A stretch of DNA of 64,000 nt. Source: Humulus lupulus (taxonomy: Eukaryota; Streptophyta; Magnoliopsida; Rosales; Cannabaceae). The stretch spans positions 98,605,868 to 98,669,867 of the forward strand of contig NC_084797.1 in the NCBI RefSeq assembly GCF_963169125.1. The letters are read 5' to 3'. The position numbers and the translations under genes were made by a program. Below are positions 34,401-45,319 of this stretch, in pieces; the stretch's first letter is position 1, and each line of letters opens with the position of its first letter. The notes beneath the pieces are model-generated. The model did not search any database. It was not told where the DNA came from and worked only from the letters and a program-made list of their open reading frames with translations.

Positions 34401-37199
34401 TTACCTGAACAACTCCGGATACTGATCTCGCATAGCTGTCTCAAGTTCCCAGGTCGCCTCTTCGACCTTACTGTTTCTCCACAGCACTTTAACCAAAGGA
34501 ATTGTCTTATTTCGCAATACCTTATCTTTTCGATCTAAGATCTGAACTGGTCGCTCATCATAAGCCAAATCTGCCTGTAACTCCAGATCTTCATGCCTCA
34601 ATACATGAGTCACATCTGAGACATACTTCCGAAGCATGGAAACATGGAATACGTCATGAACTCCAGACAATGATGGTGGCAAAGCTAACCTGTAAGCCAC
34701 CTGACCAATCCTTTCCAGGATCTCAAATGGTCCAATGAATCTAGGGCTTAGCTTGCCCTTCTTACCAAACCTCCTCACCCCTCGCAGAGGTGAAACTCGA
34801 AGAAAGACGTGGTCACCAACCTGAAACTCCACGTCCCTACGCTTAGGATCAGCGTAGCTTTTCTGCCTATTCTGAGATGCGAGCATCCTAGCCCGGATCT
34901 TTTCTATGGCCTCACCTGTCCTCTGAACCATATCTGGCCCCAAGTACCTCCTCTCACCCATCTCATCCCAATGGATAGGCGATCTACACTTCCTCCCATA
35001 CAACATCTCATAGGGAGCCACTCCAATCGTTGACTGATAACTATTGTTGTACGAGAATTCAATCAACGGAAGGTACTTACTCCATGAACCCTCAAAGTCA
35101 ATCACACAAGCTCTGAGCATATCCTCCAGCACCTGGATCGTCCTCTCAGACTGTCCATCAGTCTGAGGATGAAAGGCTGTACTGAACTTCAACTGAGTTC
35201 CCAAAGCTTTCTGCAAACCACCCCAAAACTTGGAAGTGAAGATAGGATCCCGGTCTGACACAATAGACTTAGGAACCCCATGGAGACGTACGATCTCTTT
35301 CACGTACAACTCAGCGTACTGATCCACAGTATAAGTTGACCTCACTGGAAGGAAATGGGCTGACTTGGTGTATCTATCCACTATCACCCATACTGAGTCA
35401 TGAAACCCTACTGCCCTGGGTAGACCTCCTATGAAATCCATAGTAATATCCTCCCATTTCCACTCAGGAATACCCAAAGGCTGAAGCAACCCTGCTGGTC
35501 GCTGATGCTCAGCTTTCACCTGTTGACAGGTTAAGCATCTGGCAATGTACTCTACCACATCCCTCTTCATCCCGGGCCACCAATACAAAGTCCGTAGATC
35601 CTGGTACATTTTTGTGGTACCCGGATGAAGCGAGTACGGCGTTGTATGAGACTCATCTAGTATCTCCCGTCTGATCCCCTCATCAGCTGGAACACAAATC
35701 CTCCCCTGATACCGAAGTAAACCAACCTCTGAAACAGAATAGTCCTTAGCTATTCCTGCTAAGACATCCTCCCTAACCCTTTGTAACTGAGCGTCTGTCA
35801 ACTGCCCCTCTCTGATCTGCTCTAGCAGGGTTGACTGTAGAGTAATATTAGCCAATCGGCCCACAACCAATTCTATCCCTGCTCTAATCATCTCATCAGC
35901 CAACTCTCTCGAGATCTGAACAGCACTATATAACTGACCTGGACCTCTGCGGCTCAATGCATCAGCCACCACATTGGCTTTCCCTGGATGGTAAAGAATA
36001 TCACAATCATAATCTTTCACCAGCTCCAACCAATCCCTCTGTCTCATATTCAGGTCCTTCTGTGTAAAGAAATATTTCAGGCTCTTATGGTCAGTGTACA
36101 CCTCGCACTTCTCCCCATAAAGATAATGCCGCCAGATCTTCAAGGAAAAAACCACTGCTGCCAGCTCTAGGTCATGAGTAGGATACCGCTGCTCATACTC
36201 CTTCAGCTGTCGTGATGCATAAGCTATCACCTTCTCATTCTGCATCAGCACACAGCCTAAACCCAACCTCGACGCATCACAGTATACTACAAACTTCCCT
36301 TCCCCCGAAGGCAAACTCAACACTGGTGCTGTAATAAGTCGTCGCTTCAACTCCTGGAAACTGCCCTCACACTTGTCTGACCAAATGAACTTTAGATTCT
36401 TTCTTGTTAATTCTGTCATCGGTGATGCTATCTTTGAGAAGCCCTCCACAAACCGCCTATAGTAGCCTGCTAAACCAAAAAAACTCCGAACTTCTGAGGC
36501 GTTCCTTGGCCTCGGCCAATCTCTAGCTGCCTCTATCTTAGACGGATCCACCTTAATCCCGTCTGCACCTACAATGTGTCCAAGGAACGTCACTTCAGGT
36601 AACCAGAACTCGCACTTCTTAAACTTAGCATACAACTGATGCTCCCTTAACCTCTGAAGAACCTGCCGAAGATGGAACTCGTGCTCTATCTCTGAACTAG
36701 AATACACCAAGATTTCATCGATGAAGACTATAACAAACTGATCCAGAAAATCTTTGAATACTCTATTCATTAAGTCCATAAAGGCTGCTGGGGCATTGGT
36801 CAAACCAAAAGACATGACCAAGAACTCATAGTGCCCATATCGTGTCCGGAAAGCTGTCTTAGGTATGTCCTCATCCTTGATCCTCAGCTGGTGATAACCA
36901 GATCGAAGATCAATCTTTGAGAACACCATCTTACCCTGCAACTGATCGAACAAGTCATCAATCCTCGGTAGGGGATACTTATTCTTAATAGTTAACTTGT
37001 TCAATTCCCGATAGTCGATACACATTCTCAGAGTCCCATCCTTCTTCTTTACAAACAAAACTGGAGCACCCCATGGCGAATAGCTAGGTCTAATGAACCC
37101 TATATCCAGAAGTTCCTGCAGTTGTATCTTTAACTCCTTCAGTTCTGCCGGTGCCATCCTATATGGTGCCCTTGACACTGGCTCTGTCCCCAGTGCCAA
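34401..37199 (-). CDS. Tek-1 pol: RT, RNase H, integrase, chromodomain-like tail
   Basis: 932 codons without a stop, the longest open frame in the window. [33 protein letters not shown], and active site [10 protein letters not shown], where the second catalytic Asp is Glu. RNase [39 protein letters not shown]. Integrase: H-H-C-C finger ([27 protein letters not shown]), then Asp (MDFIGGLP), Asp (VSDRDPIF) and Glu ([11 protein letters not shown]), all kept. The C-terminus has [20 protein letters not shown] and the chromodomain-type tail. The start is only the first Met of a truncated frame; protease and Gag are gone. Well preserved but not autonomous, and RT is probably weak because of the D to E change. 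Confidence 0.92.
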   Translation of the reverse strand: MALGTEPVSRAPYRMAPAELKELKIQLQELLDIGFIRPSYSPWGAPVLFVKKKDGTLRMCIDYRELNKLTIKNKYPLPRIDDLFDQLQGKMVFSKIDLRSGYHQLRIKDEDIPKTAFRTRYGHYEFLVMSFGLTNAPAAFMDLMNRVFKDFLDQFVIVFIDEILVYSSSEIEHEFHLRQVLQRLREHQLYAKFKKCEFWLPEVTFLGHIVGADGIKVDPSKIEAARDWPRPRNASEVRSFFGLAGYYRRFVEGFSKIASPMTELTRKNLKFIWSDKCEGSFQELKRRLITAPVLSLPSGEGKFVVYCDASRLGLGCVLMQNEKVIAYASRQLKEYEQRYPTHDLELAAVVFSLKIWRHYLYGEKCEVYTDHKSLKYFFTQKDLNMRQRDWLELVKDYDCDILYHPGKANVVADALSRRGPGQLYSAVQISRELADEMIRAGIELVVGRLANITLQSTLLEQIREGQLTDAQLQRVREDVLAGIAKDYSVSEVGLLRYQGRICVPADEGIRREILDESHTTPYSLHPGTTKMYQDLRTLYWWPGMKRDVVEYIARCLTCQQVKAEHQRPAGLLQPLGIPEWKWEDITMDFIGGLPRAVGFHDSVWVIVDRYTKSAHFLPVRSTYTVDQYAELYVKEIVRLHGVPKSIVSDRDPIFTSKFWGGLQKALGTQLKFSTAFHPQTDGQSERTIQVLEDMLRACVIDFEGSWSKYLPLIEFSYNNSYQSTIGVAPYEMLYGRKCRSPIHWDEMGERRYLGPDMVQRTGEAIEKIRARMLASQNRQKSYADPKRRDVEFQVGDHVFLRVSPLRGVRRFGKKGKLSPRFIGPFEILERIGQVAYRLALPPSLSGVHDVFHVSMLRKYVSDVTHVLRHEDLELQADLAYDERPVQILDRKDKVLRNKTIPLVKVLWRNSKVEEATWELETAMRDQYPELFR

Positions 37200-37202
37200 C
37201 TA

Positions 37203-38970
37203 ATGGCTATCGTATGCAGTAGCTACGTGGCGGTCTTACATACTGGGAAGCAAATTTGTGGTACGAACTAACTGACACAGTTTACGGTACTTATTTAGGC
37301 AGAAAGTAAGTGGTTCAGAATATCATAAATGGGTGTCAAAATTGATGGGAATGAATTTTGAAATTGAGTACAATCCAGGATTGCAAAATAAAGTGGCTGA
37401 TGCTTTGTCAAGGCAAGTGGAGACAACAACTTTAGACTCTTTAGTAACTCTAGAATGGCAATTATGGCCTGAATTGGCCCAACAAATAGCCGCTGATCTA
37501 GTTTTGTGGCAAATACAAGAGGATTTAAAAAGCAACAACAAGATCCACCACCATTTCCAGCTTTACAACGACATTCTCTACTATAAGAACCGCCTTGTCA
37601 TACCTAAGAAATCCTCCTTAATTCCACAAATACTGGGAGAATTTCACACTACACCCCTCAGTGGCCATTCCGGAGAGTTAAAGACATATAAGAGAATGGT
37701 TGCTGAGATATTTTTGGAAGGATTACGAAAAGATGTCCACAAGTTTGTCCATAAATGCTTAGAATGTCAACAGAATAAACTCCTCACAACTTCCCTAGCA
37801 GGACTCGTTCAACCTTTATCCCTTCCAGCGCAAATTTGGGATGAAGTTACAATGGATTTCATCGAAGGCCTACCAAAGTCAGAAGAGTGGGATACTATAT
37901 TTGTTGTAGTGGACCGTCTGTCCAAATATGCCCATTTTATCAAGCTGAAGCACCCCTTTACTGCCCCTACAGTCGCAGAAGTATTTACACATGAAGTGGT
38001 TCGGTTGCACAGTCTTCCTCAATCCTTTGTGTCTAATAGAGACCGAATTTTCCTCATCTTATTTTGGAGTCACCTCTTTAAGCTACAAGGTACAAGTTTA
38101 AAGAAAAGTACAGCCTATCATCCACAAACCGATGGCCAATCGAAGGTTTCCTCAGCTTATACTTGAGATGCTTTTCTTACCAACAACCAAAACAATAGTC
38201 AAAATGGCTTGCTTGGGATGAGTACTCCTACAATACCTCCTACCATACTTCACTCAAATGTACCCCATTTTGAGCTCTTTATGGGAGAGATCCCCCACCG
38301 CTCATACCTTATAGAAGGGGTACAACCATAGTTTCTACTGTCAACGAACTACTTCAAGGCCGAGATGACATTTTAGATGACCTCAAAATGCATCTCCTCC
38401 GACCCAGCATAGAATGAAAATGCAAGCTGATTTGAAGAGGAGGCCAGACGAGTTTGGTGTGGGAGACCATGTTTACCTCAAACTCTGTCCATACTGCGAG
38501 ATGTCCCTGCCAAAGGCTCCAATGAGAAGTTGCTCGCCCATTACTATGGCCCTTTTCCTATCATACAAAGAATTGGTTCAATCACATACAAGCTAAAATT
38601 ACCAGACCAGGCCCGCATTCATCCGGTCTTTCACATTTCCCAGCTCCGTCGTGCAATTGGGACCACATCAGCCATGCCCACTATACCACCACAGTTGATG
38701 GCTTAGTTGGAGCTTCAAGTGGAACCCGAGGCTGTCTTAGACGTTCGTTTTTCCGCTGCCGCTGCATCTGTCCCTTCGGAGGTCCTCATCAAATTGAGGA
38801 ACCTACACGACTTTAAAGCAACTTGGGAGCCCTTCCTCACTATTCAAGACCAATTCCCAAATTTTCACCTTGAGGACAATGTGAAGGTTTTTTTTTTTGG
38901 CGGGGGGGGGGGGGGTACTAATAAGCCTCCAGTCAAGTTAGTTTACACTAGGAGGCCACGTGACACATAA
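37203..38970 (+). pseudogene. Chr-1 RNase H end, integrase and chromodomain-like C-terminus
   Basis: Resumes with WRSYILGSKFVVRTN, then a TGA, then YNPGLQNKVADALSRQ (end of RNase H). Integrase: H-H-C-C finger (HTTPLSGHSGELKTYKRM, CLECQQNK), Asp 1 (MDFIEGLP), Asp 2 (SNRDRIF). The catalytic Glu is replaced by Lys ([10 protein letters not shown]). A frameshift and stops follow (38166, about 38330). The tail reads ARIHPVFHISQLRRAI and a chromodomain remnant (VLIKLRNLHDFKATWEPFL). The last frame (38707-38970) runs through a poly-G tract into the 3' LTR. Confidence 0.88.
38888..38918 (+). other. Chr-1 homopolymer / purine tract before the 3' LTR
   Basis: A run of T followed by GGC and about 14 G lies just before the LTR start at 38919. 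The G run is where the plus-strand primer is expected. Exact lengths may be affected by sequencing of homopolymers. Confidence 0.6.
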
Positions 38971-39353
38971 GCCCAGGACTGCTCGATATCTTAGCTATAC
39001 TTTTGTTTCAATGTATTAGTATTATTTCAATTAGTTTATTTTATTTTTATCCAACTGTATTTTATAATGTAAAGGGGTTGAGCTGCATCAATTCTTTTCT
39101 AGATCCTAGCTGGCAGTTTCTTTAGCCTGACCAGTTCCTGTAAGTAGGGGTTGAGATTCATTTGTAAGGGGGGGAGGAAATTAGAAGAGAATAGGCTCTA
39201 GGGAGAGAGCAGCCCTCTCGAAAGGTTGTGGTGGGAGATACTAGTTTGTTTGTAATTTTTTTTTTCACATTAATAAAGAGGTTTTCTGTGAGGGATTTCA
39301 TATAATTGTGTTCAAGAATAGATAGTCTACTTCTCAACTAAGAAGATTCTATA
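38919..39353 (+). repeat. Chr-1 3' LTR
   Basis: Matches 10582-11014 end to end, with TAATAAGCC in place of TGATAAGCC at the start and CTATA in place of CTATCA at the end. Both terminal dinucleotides have therefore drifted from TG...CA. About 30 differences from the 5' LTR by eye. Confidence 0.88.
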
Positions 39354-39948
39354 TTTTTCAATAAAGAAATTTCCAAATTAAAACAATTTTAATTCAATTT
39401 GTGATATTTAATTAAATCAATAATTAAAACAATTATGGTAACAACACATTAGGGTTTGTAATACAAACCCTAGCTGTGTACCAAGTGGGGCAGCGGCTGG
39501 GAAGTCCGGCAGTGGCTCGGGTGGGGCTGGCAGAGGCGCGCACTGGGCAGGCTGGGCGCAGCAGGGGCATGCACTGGGTAGGCTGGGCTCAGAAGGGGCA
39601 CGCGTTGGTCAGGCTGGGTGGTGCTGGGGCACGGGCTTGGGCAGTGAGGCGCACACAGGTGAGACTAGGGTCTAGGCTTGGGCCATTTCTTGAATTTCAG
39701 CCAGAATTTTTTAAAGAAAATATTACAAAATTCCCATGCCCCAAAATTGGCTTACATATTTCATCTAGAAATTTGAAGAACAATTCCTAAACCTAAAAGT
39801 ACCATTATTAAACAACCCTTAAGAATCTATCATCATGAAAATAAACATCCATTAATTCGAACATATATCACATATAATATAAAAATGCACATAATCACAC
39901 ACAGCAAGTAATGATATTCATAGATTAATGACCTGCCCTCGTACCAAT
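39354..39948 (-). other. Cop-C leader with GC-rich island
   Basis: AT-rich apart from 39470-39665, where imperfect units around GGGCAGGCTGGGC, GCAGGGGCATGCACTGGG and GAAGGGGCACGCGTTGG recur. The open frame over this island is not a supported gene. Cop-A (29040-29155) and Cop-B (17284-17320) have GC-rich islands at the corresponding leader position. Confidence 0.6.
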
Positions 39949-40370
39949 TGTTGGAAAAACGATCAGAGTACGCATGGAAATAGGCGTGATGGGCCCATTG
40001 TATACAACAATAAAAAATTTTTATCTCTCATATAAACAATTTATATGATAAAGAAAACATCCAGACAGAAACATTAACATACAATATTATTAACCATGCA
40101 ACATATATATAAATATACAATATATTTATATATATCATATAAACATATACATAAATATTCAAGACCATGAGTATTTACCTCTTGAAGCCTATCAAGTGTC
40201 CTTGAGTCTTTTTGTATATATATCGATCTTCCTATCCAACACTTTCAGTACTTAAACCATGATCTTCCAGAGTGTTCTCTACACCTCAAGATGTGTGTGG
40301 GCATATAGAGAACATGGGTTTGTAATTTAGGAATCACAAGTATTTCTCAACACATGAGAACTTGGATTAT

Positions 40371-42602
40371 TGTAACGCCCTGGGTCACCAAGACTATTAC
40401 ACTGTGTATTTTAATTAATGCAATACTTGCTAATCAAGTCATTTGGACATAAACGAGTTTCTAAAGTCAACTGACGGGTTAGGGTTAAAAGAGTTTGACC
40501 ATAAAATAGTTGACTTTCATTAAAATAACAATTTGGTACACGGGATCCCGAAAGTAATATTTACAAGGCGGTTACAACCCTCAAAAGTTAATTACAACTG
40601 ATGCCATCCTAAATGGAAAAATACAATTTTGGCTCTAGTCCCTGTAAATCCCTCGGCCATGGTAGTCGAGTAGTTACCAATGTACACACCCTCCCAAAGC
40701 TCTCAAACTCATGGTTGGTCCAGCTTTCCCCTGCCTTTACCTGCACCATGTAACACTAGTGAGACAAGGCCCAACAAGAAAACTAAAATCAACAAGCATA
40801 GATAGCAACAGTGTATGCATAGCAAACTTAGATCAAACAATTCGATCAACAGCAGAATAAAAGCAATAAGCTAGACAATAGTAAACAATTTAATCCAAAC
40901 ATATAATTCAATCTCCATACAATAAGTTCGGTGTTGGCGCCCTTAGGCCGAGCCCTCTAGTTATTTAGTTGATCCTGGATCACTTAGGCCGATTTACGTC
41001 CCGAACGCTTAACATCAACCCTGGCTCCCTTAGGCCATACTTTCACATCAAACGTAACAGAAAAACAGGTTGCAAAACACGCAATCAAAAGCAGCATGAA
41101 CAATCATGCCTCTCCAGATATCTCAAATCACAAATACATTTATAATCTCACCTATGTTCATTTACATGGGATCTCAGCCCCAATCATAACTATGGTGCAG
41201 TTTTCTTACATCGAGTCCCGAGCGAAGGATGTAGAGTGGTCCCAAGCACGATCTTCAATCCTGAGCCTTAGTTGTAACCCTAGTTACAGGAAACAATGGA
41301 TAAACATTAAAATATAATCCAATTAAATGCTTTATGAATAATATACTAGCCTCGGGGATCTCAAATTCTACTAAATCGGGTAGTAGGATCCTTCCCGAGC
41401 ACTAAGGTTTGGGTTCTCGAGCTTAAAACCCTCAAACAACCAATATTTCACATTTAACTAGCAACCCAGCACCTTAAGGGCCACGACGCGCTCAAGTTAG
41501 AGGGCAAAGCCCTCTCTGCTGAAGGACATGTGCCGCGAGCGCGCTAAACCCTATGTCACGGTGCTTGGGCAAAAATATGAGGCTCCCAAGCCTTGAAATT
41601 CAAGCGCGCCGCGACACCTGATGAACAAGGCCACGACGCGAGCCCCTGAAACCTAGATGAACTTAGAATTAACCTTAGAATCCTCATTCACATAGCCTAA
41701 ACATCACAACATTTTAGAAATAATTACATACCCTCACCAAAACTCAAAACCAAACTTAAAATCTACTTCCATGCAAGCTTAAAGTTCTAATAGAATTTAG
41801 CAGATTTAATAACTTAAAATCATTACCTCTGTAATATCTCAACTCCCTGAGCTGATTCCCAAACACATCAAGCCTTCCACCCTTAATTTCCTTAGCCTCT
41901 AGTCCTCAAATCCCAACAAGTTCCAAGCACCCAAAGAGAGGGAGAGAGAGAACGTGAGAGTGAGTGTGAGAGAGAGTTGAGATATGTTCTAATGTGTTCT
42001 GGTTATTTCCTAAAGCATTCCTTACTATATTCCTTACTGTAAAGACCAAAATGCCCCTAAATAATAACTAAATCCTTTATTACCCATAAGGGTAAAACGA
42101 TCATTTGCCCCGATTCTCACTAATTCCTCGAGTTGTCCTGCAAATTCCCAATTAATCACGATATGCCCAACTAATTACCAAATACTTACCCACTAATCAA
42201 TAAATCCCAAAATATATGTTAAATTCCCAAAATACCCCTAGGCTCACCCCAAGCCGGGTATTAGACCCCATTCTTACTATTCCACTAATCTACTCACTAG
42301 GATTTCCTTGAGCCAAATACTTCAAATATATCTACATATTAATGTGGTATCAATCATCTAACACATATAATCACTTTTATTTTCTCACGGGCCAAAAGTA
42401 CAAATATGCCCTTATTAACAAGAATGAGCCCGCATGCATATTTAATACTCATAAACATTCATTTATAATCATATTGTCATATAAATCATGTATGCCACAT
42501 AGTCACGCATTTAATCAATTATTCGCACACACATATCCAATTACGCCCTCCTGACACGCTAATCTAGGCACCAAACCTTATTAGCATTTTTGGGACGTTA
42601 CA
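40371..42602 (-). mobile_element. Gypsy solo LTR (Tekay-like) in the Cop-C LTR
   Basis: 2232 bp, + strand TGTAACGCCCTGGGTCACC to TTTGGGACGTTACA, related to the Tek-1 and Tek-2 LTRs. Flanks ATTAT (40366-40370) and ATCAT (42603-42607) make a 5-bp duplication with one change. No internal sequence is present, so it is a solo LTR. It has a GAGAGAGAG tract at 41938-41975 and CG-rich words (CCACGACGCG, CCGCGACAC) between 41470 and 41640. Confidence 0.9.
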
Positions 42603-42766
42603 ATCATGGTCTGAGAAAGGTTAAAATAAACAAGAAGAAGATAATCTTTTGTCTGACGAAAATTCTGAAATCTATTATGAATTCTTACTGACTTGTGTAT
42701 TGCATCTTTTTCTTCTTCTTATTCTGTAACATATATACAGAGATAATTGTATTACCTTATTATTCC

Positions 42767-42798
<32 letters not shown>
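42767..42798. repeat. (TAA)n microsatellite
   Basis: About ten perfect TAA units in the Cop-C LTR. Confidence 0.95.
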
Positions 42799-42856
42799 TC
42801 ATAATGATGATAGGAATTGATTTAGGAAAATATCTGTAGGTGTGATTTCCTACAAT

Positions 42857-43514
42857 TGATTAGACGGGCACCAGCAACCTGTCAAGAACAAAGAGAGAGA
42901 CGAGAGTTCAATTGGGAGCACTGATGGGGTGTTAGCCAAAGGGACTCCAACGCTCAAGTTAGTCAGGTTGTAACGAAAGCTAATTGAAAGTAATAAAACT
43001 ATTATGTAACTAATGAAATAGTGATGGATGGACGAGTAGTGGAATGGTCAGAGTAACGGTGGCGATGACAGCGGGACTGAATGGCTAGGTCAAGTCCAAT
43101 CAGATCAAACTGACTAATTCGACTTGCTTGACTGGATCGCTGAGAAAGAGAGTAGCCTTCGTTTCAATAAGATAGTAAAAGAGAGTCCATTCATTTTCAG
43201 ATGCCTCCCAGATGCCCGCTCAGGGTCCTCTTTATAGTCGTTTCCTTTATCGTTCCATTTCTACCTCCCTGGTCCATCTGACCCATTCTTACTCGATCCT
43301 CTCAATTTTTATGGGAGTGATTGCCTATACTCTGACCATTTCAAAGTCTTCTGGCTGACTGAATGTATCCAGACTTGGGCCTGGGTATCAGCTAGCCCGT
43401 TTGGATGGTTGAGCCCATTTACATTGGTTTGGGGCCTTACTGGCTTATTGGGCCTGATGAGCTAGTCTGGCTGACTAGCTGGACTTTAATTATAAAAAAA
43501 TTTTGTCCACTACA
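42857..43514 (-). repeat. Tat-3 3' LTR (candidate borders)
   Basis: On the minus strand it would start TGTAGTGGACAAAATT and end GTGCCCGTCTAATCA. The right border is followed by a purine-rich stretch (minus strand AGAGAGTGAGGAAC), as expected for a polypurine tract. Words such as CTCCAACGCTCAAGTTAGTCAGG are typical of Tat LTRs. The left border touches the Cop-C LTR, and no target duplication can be checked because the other end is not in the window. Confidence 0.55.
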
Positions 43515-43550
43515 ATTTGTTCCTCACTCTCTAGTTATAATTCCTTCTAG

Positions 43551-44010
43551 CTGGCCAAGCAGGGTGAGTGTCCGAGTAGCCAGGTGGCCGATTGGCCAAG
43601 TGGCAAGGTGGTCGAGTTGATGGTTGGGCCAAGTGGCTATTGGCTGAGTGGTTGAGTGGCCAGGTGGCCAAGTGGCCTGGTGGTCGACTAACCAGGTGGC
43701 TGAGTGATCAGGTGGCTGAGTGTCCAAGTGGCCGAGTGGCTGGTTAGGTCGAGTGGCCGAGTGGTAGGTTGGGCCGAGTGGTTGGATGGGTCAAGTGGCC
43801 TAGTGGCTGAGTGGGCCGAGTGGTCTATTGGCTGAGTGGTCAGGTGGCCTTTTGGGCGAGTGTCCTAGGTGAGCTAGTCGAGTGCTCTTTCGAGGTGGCC
43901 GAATGCTCCTTTGAGGTGGTCGAGTGGCTCGCCTAGATGGCCGAGAGGCCTGGTTGAGTGCATCTCCTAGTTGGCTAGGTGCACTGTTTGGGGCCCAAGT
44001 GGCCTATTTC
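43551..44010. repeat. Degenerate GTGGCCGAG minisatellite
   Basis: More than 40 imperfect copies of a 9-10 base word (GTGGCCGAG, GTGGCTGAG, GTGGCCAAG, GTGGTCGAG) fill about 450 bp. There are no regular spacers. The array lies between the Tat-3 3' LTR and the TATA box of its antisense gene. Neither Tat-1 nor Tat-2 has such an array in the matching place. Confidence 0.9.
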
Positions 44011-44127
44011 TCATGGACTTCACTTGTCTTTAACTCTCTTGAGGTGTTTCCTGGGGAAATTTGAGTACCCTTAGGTAGGGCTTCCTGATGGTTGACACAT
44101 GATACCCATCTGGTAGAGTTATATGCC

Positions 44128-44135
44128 TATATAAG
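44128..44135 (+). promoter_or_regulatory. TATA box of the Tat-3 antisense gene
   Basis: CCTATATAAGAGGAG lies on the + strand, opposite to the Tat-3 pol strand, between the minisatellite and the antisense exon. It corresponds to TATATAAAAG at 47728 in Tat-2. Confidence 0.6.
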
Positions 44136-44604
44136 AGGAGTTTGATTTTTCACCCTTACTTTCGTGGCATTATATGGTCAATCGAGGAGTTTTTGTTTGA
44201 TCTTTTTGTTGTGGTGATAAATTTACTTTTTTTTGTTCTAGTTACTTTAGGATAGTATTCCTTACATATGCACGTCTGATTTATGTATGTCTGATCCATA
44301 TAGTTCTCTCTTCTGACTGAGTGGTCTGTCTGATTGACTAGTAGAGAGTTAATTTATTCAATAGGTATATCTTGCTTTAAGGGTCCTTTTGGACTGACTA
44401 ACCAACTGCTGGTCATGTTGTAATTTAATTAGTATAATAGTTTGTCTGTCTGATTAATACGAAATATTTGCCTTGTATATCCTTGATGCTAGGTTCATCT
44501 GTCTGACTGATTGTTGATAACTTGTTTTTTCTTAATTGTGCCTTAATGAATTGTCTATTTGAATGATTGATGAGTCGTTTGATGGTTCTTACTTGTGTGT
44601 CTAG
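44136..44604 (+). other. Tat-3 antisense leader / intron remnant
   Basis: T-rich sequence with repeated GACTGA/CTGTCTGA words and no protein. It ends in a splice-acceptor-like TTGTGTGTCTAG before the exon at 44605. The domain-coding exon 1 seen in Tat-1 and Tat-2 is absent, so it was deleted in this copy. Confidence 0.5.
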
Positions 44605-44859
44605 TTGAATGTTTTGAAAGCTGAGGTAGCTTCGTTGGAGAAATGGATGTTAGTGATTGGGCTGGAAACTGAGATCCAGTGTCGTGGCATAATGGCCAGT
44701 GAGTTTCACGATGGTAAGACTGATAGCTGGGATGTTCCTAAGTACATCGCAGACTTTAAGGAATTGGAGAAAATGAGGGATGAAGAGACGGCCCTGGCCG
44801 AAGAGTTAGCCACTTCTTCTAGTGTCATGACTACTCATGACCTAGTTGCAGATGACTGA
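44605..44859 (+). pseudogene. Tat-3 antisense gene, last exon (coiled-coil)
   Basis: Open for 84 codons after the acceptor: NVLKAEVASLEKW, then KELEKMRDEETALAEELAT, stop TGA 44857-44859. It is predicted helical and acidic, and it aligns in style and position with the last exon of the Tat-1 antisense gene (QVEQLKLTNAKDLERYK, ARKAELARCTARLAAEERA). There is no start codon of its own at the exon edge. It lies tail to tail with the integrase end (45320). Function unknown. Confidence 0.6.
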
Positions 44860-45319
44860 CTCCTCCATTGTTCAAGTTCTCTATTGAGGGATGACTGAGT
44901 TTATCCTGTCTCATGCATTTTTCTTATGTATTGTTGTAAACACGAGGCTTTTCTATTTTTTTTATATCCTGTCAGGTTGTATCTTATGTTAGCATTCTAT
45001 AAGTTGTTGTATCGAATGCCAGTTGGTTGTATGACTTATGAAGTATTAGTATCTTATTCCCCCAATCTAAGTATGAAGTCACTTAGTCGATTTATACTTA
45101 GATTGTTATTGATCTGTTCATAGTATATAAATGAAAAAAATTGTTGTGATAGGGGGTTGCGCTCTGTAGAGCTACCTACATACCCTTTGCAGGGATCAAT
45201 ACCAAATGTAGTTCTAACTACCTACATGATAGTGTCAATTTGTTTCTTGGTTGAAAGTCTCGTGAGACTTTGAATAAAGTAGATGACAGAAGACAAAGTA
45301 GAGTTAAGGTTTATACTAT
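44860..45319. other. Tat-3 spacer between antisense gene and pol end
   Basis: AT-rich, non-coding, with the 3' ends of both converging reading frames at its edges. Nothing else was recognised. Confidence 0.6.

Larger units (their letters stand above)
32805..37202 (-). mobile_element. Tek-1: Tekay-like chromovirus, 5' half deleted
   Basis: Minus orientation: 3' LTR (32805-34364), purine tract on the minus strand (34365-34380) and a 932-codon pol frame. It ends abruptly at the start of RT; no protease, Gag or 5' LTR is present. Chr-1 resumes at about 37205 in RNase H codons, so one deletion removed the right end of Tek-1 together with about 130 codons of Chr-1. For that reason there is no target duplication. 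Confidence 0.88.
10582..39353 (+). mobile_element. Chr-1: chromovirus-type Ty3/gypsy element split by two insertions
   Basis: Matching LTRs of about 433 bp (10582-11014 and 38919-39353) bracket gag (11038-12121), protease and RT (31261-32804), and RNase H, integrase and chromodomain-like end (37203-38970). Cop-A (12127-31260) and Tek-1 (32805-37202) are inserted in it. By eye the two LTRs differ at roughly 30 of about 430 positions, more than the Tat-2 pair, so Chr-1 is the older insertion. No clear target duplication was found. Confidence 0.88.
39354..42854 (-). mobile_element. Cop-C: copia element remnant (leader and 5' LTR)
   Basis: Minus orientation: leader (39354-39948), degenerate primer site (39936-39948, GGTACGAGGG on the minus strand, like GGTATCAGAG) and a 5' LTR (39949-40370 continuing 42603-42854) starting TGTTGGAAAAACG and ending TTTCCTACA. 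The LTR is about 669 bp once the inserted solo LTR is removed. Chr-1, and perhaps Tat-1, lie in its interior, and the rest is beyond the window or lost. No coding part was recognised, so the copia assignment rests on the LTR ends and primer site. Confidence 0.6.

Noticed and set aside
39476..39790. Plus-strand frame over the Cop-C GC-rich island
   Set aside because: Low-complexity Gly/Arg/Ala-rich reading of repeated GC words.
43551..44010. CRISPR-like array
   Set aside because: The repeats are 9-10 bases, degenerate and without unique spacers; the setting is a plant retrotransposon.
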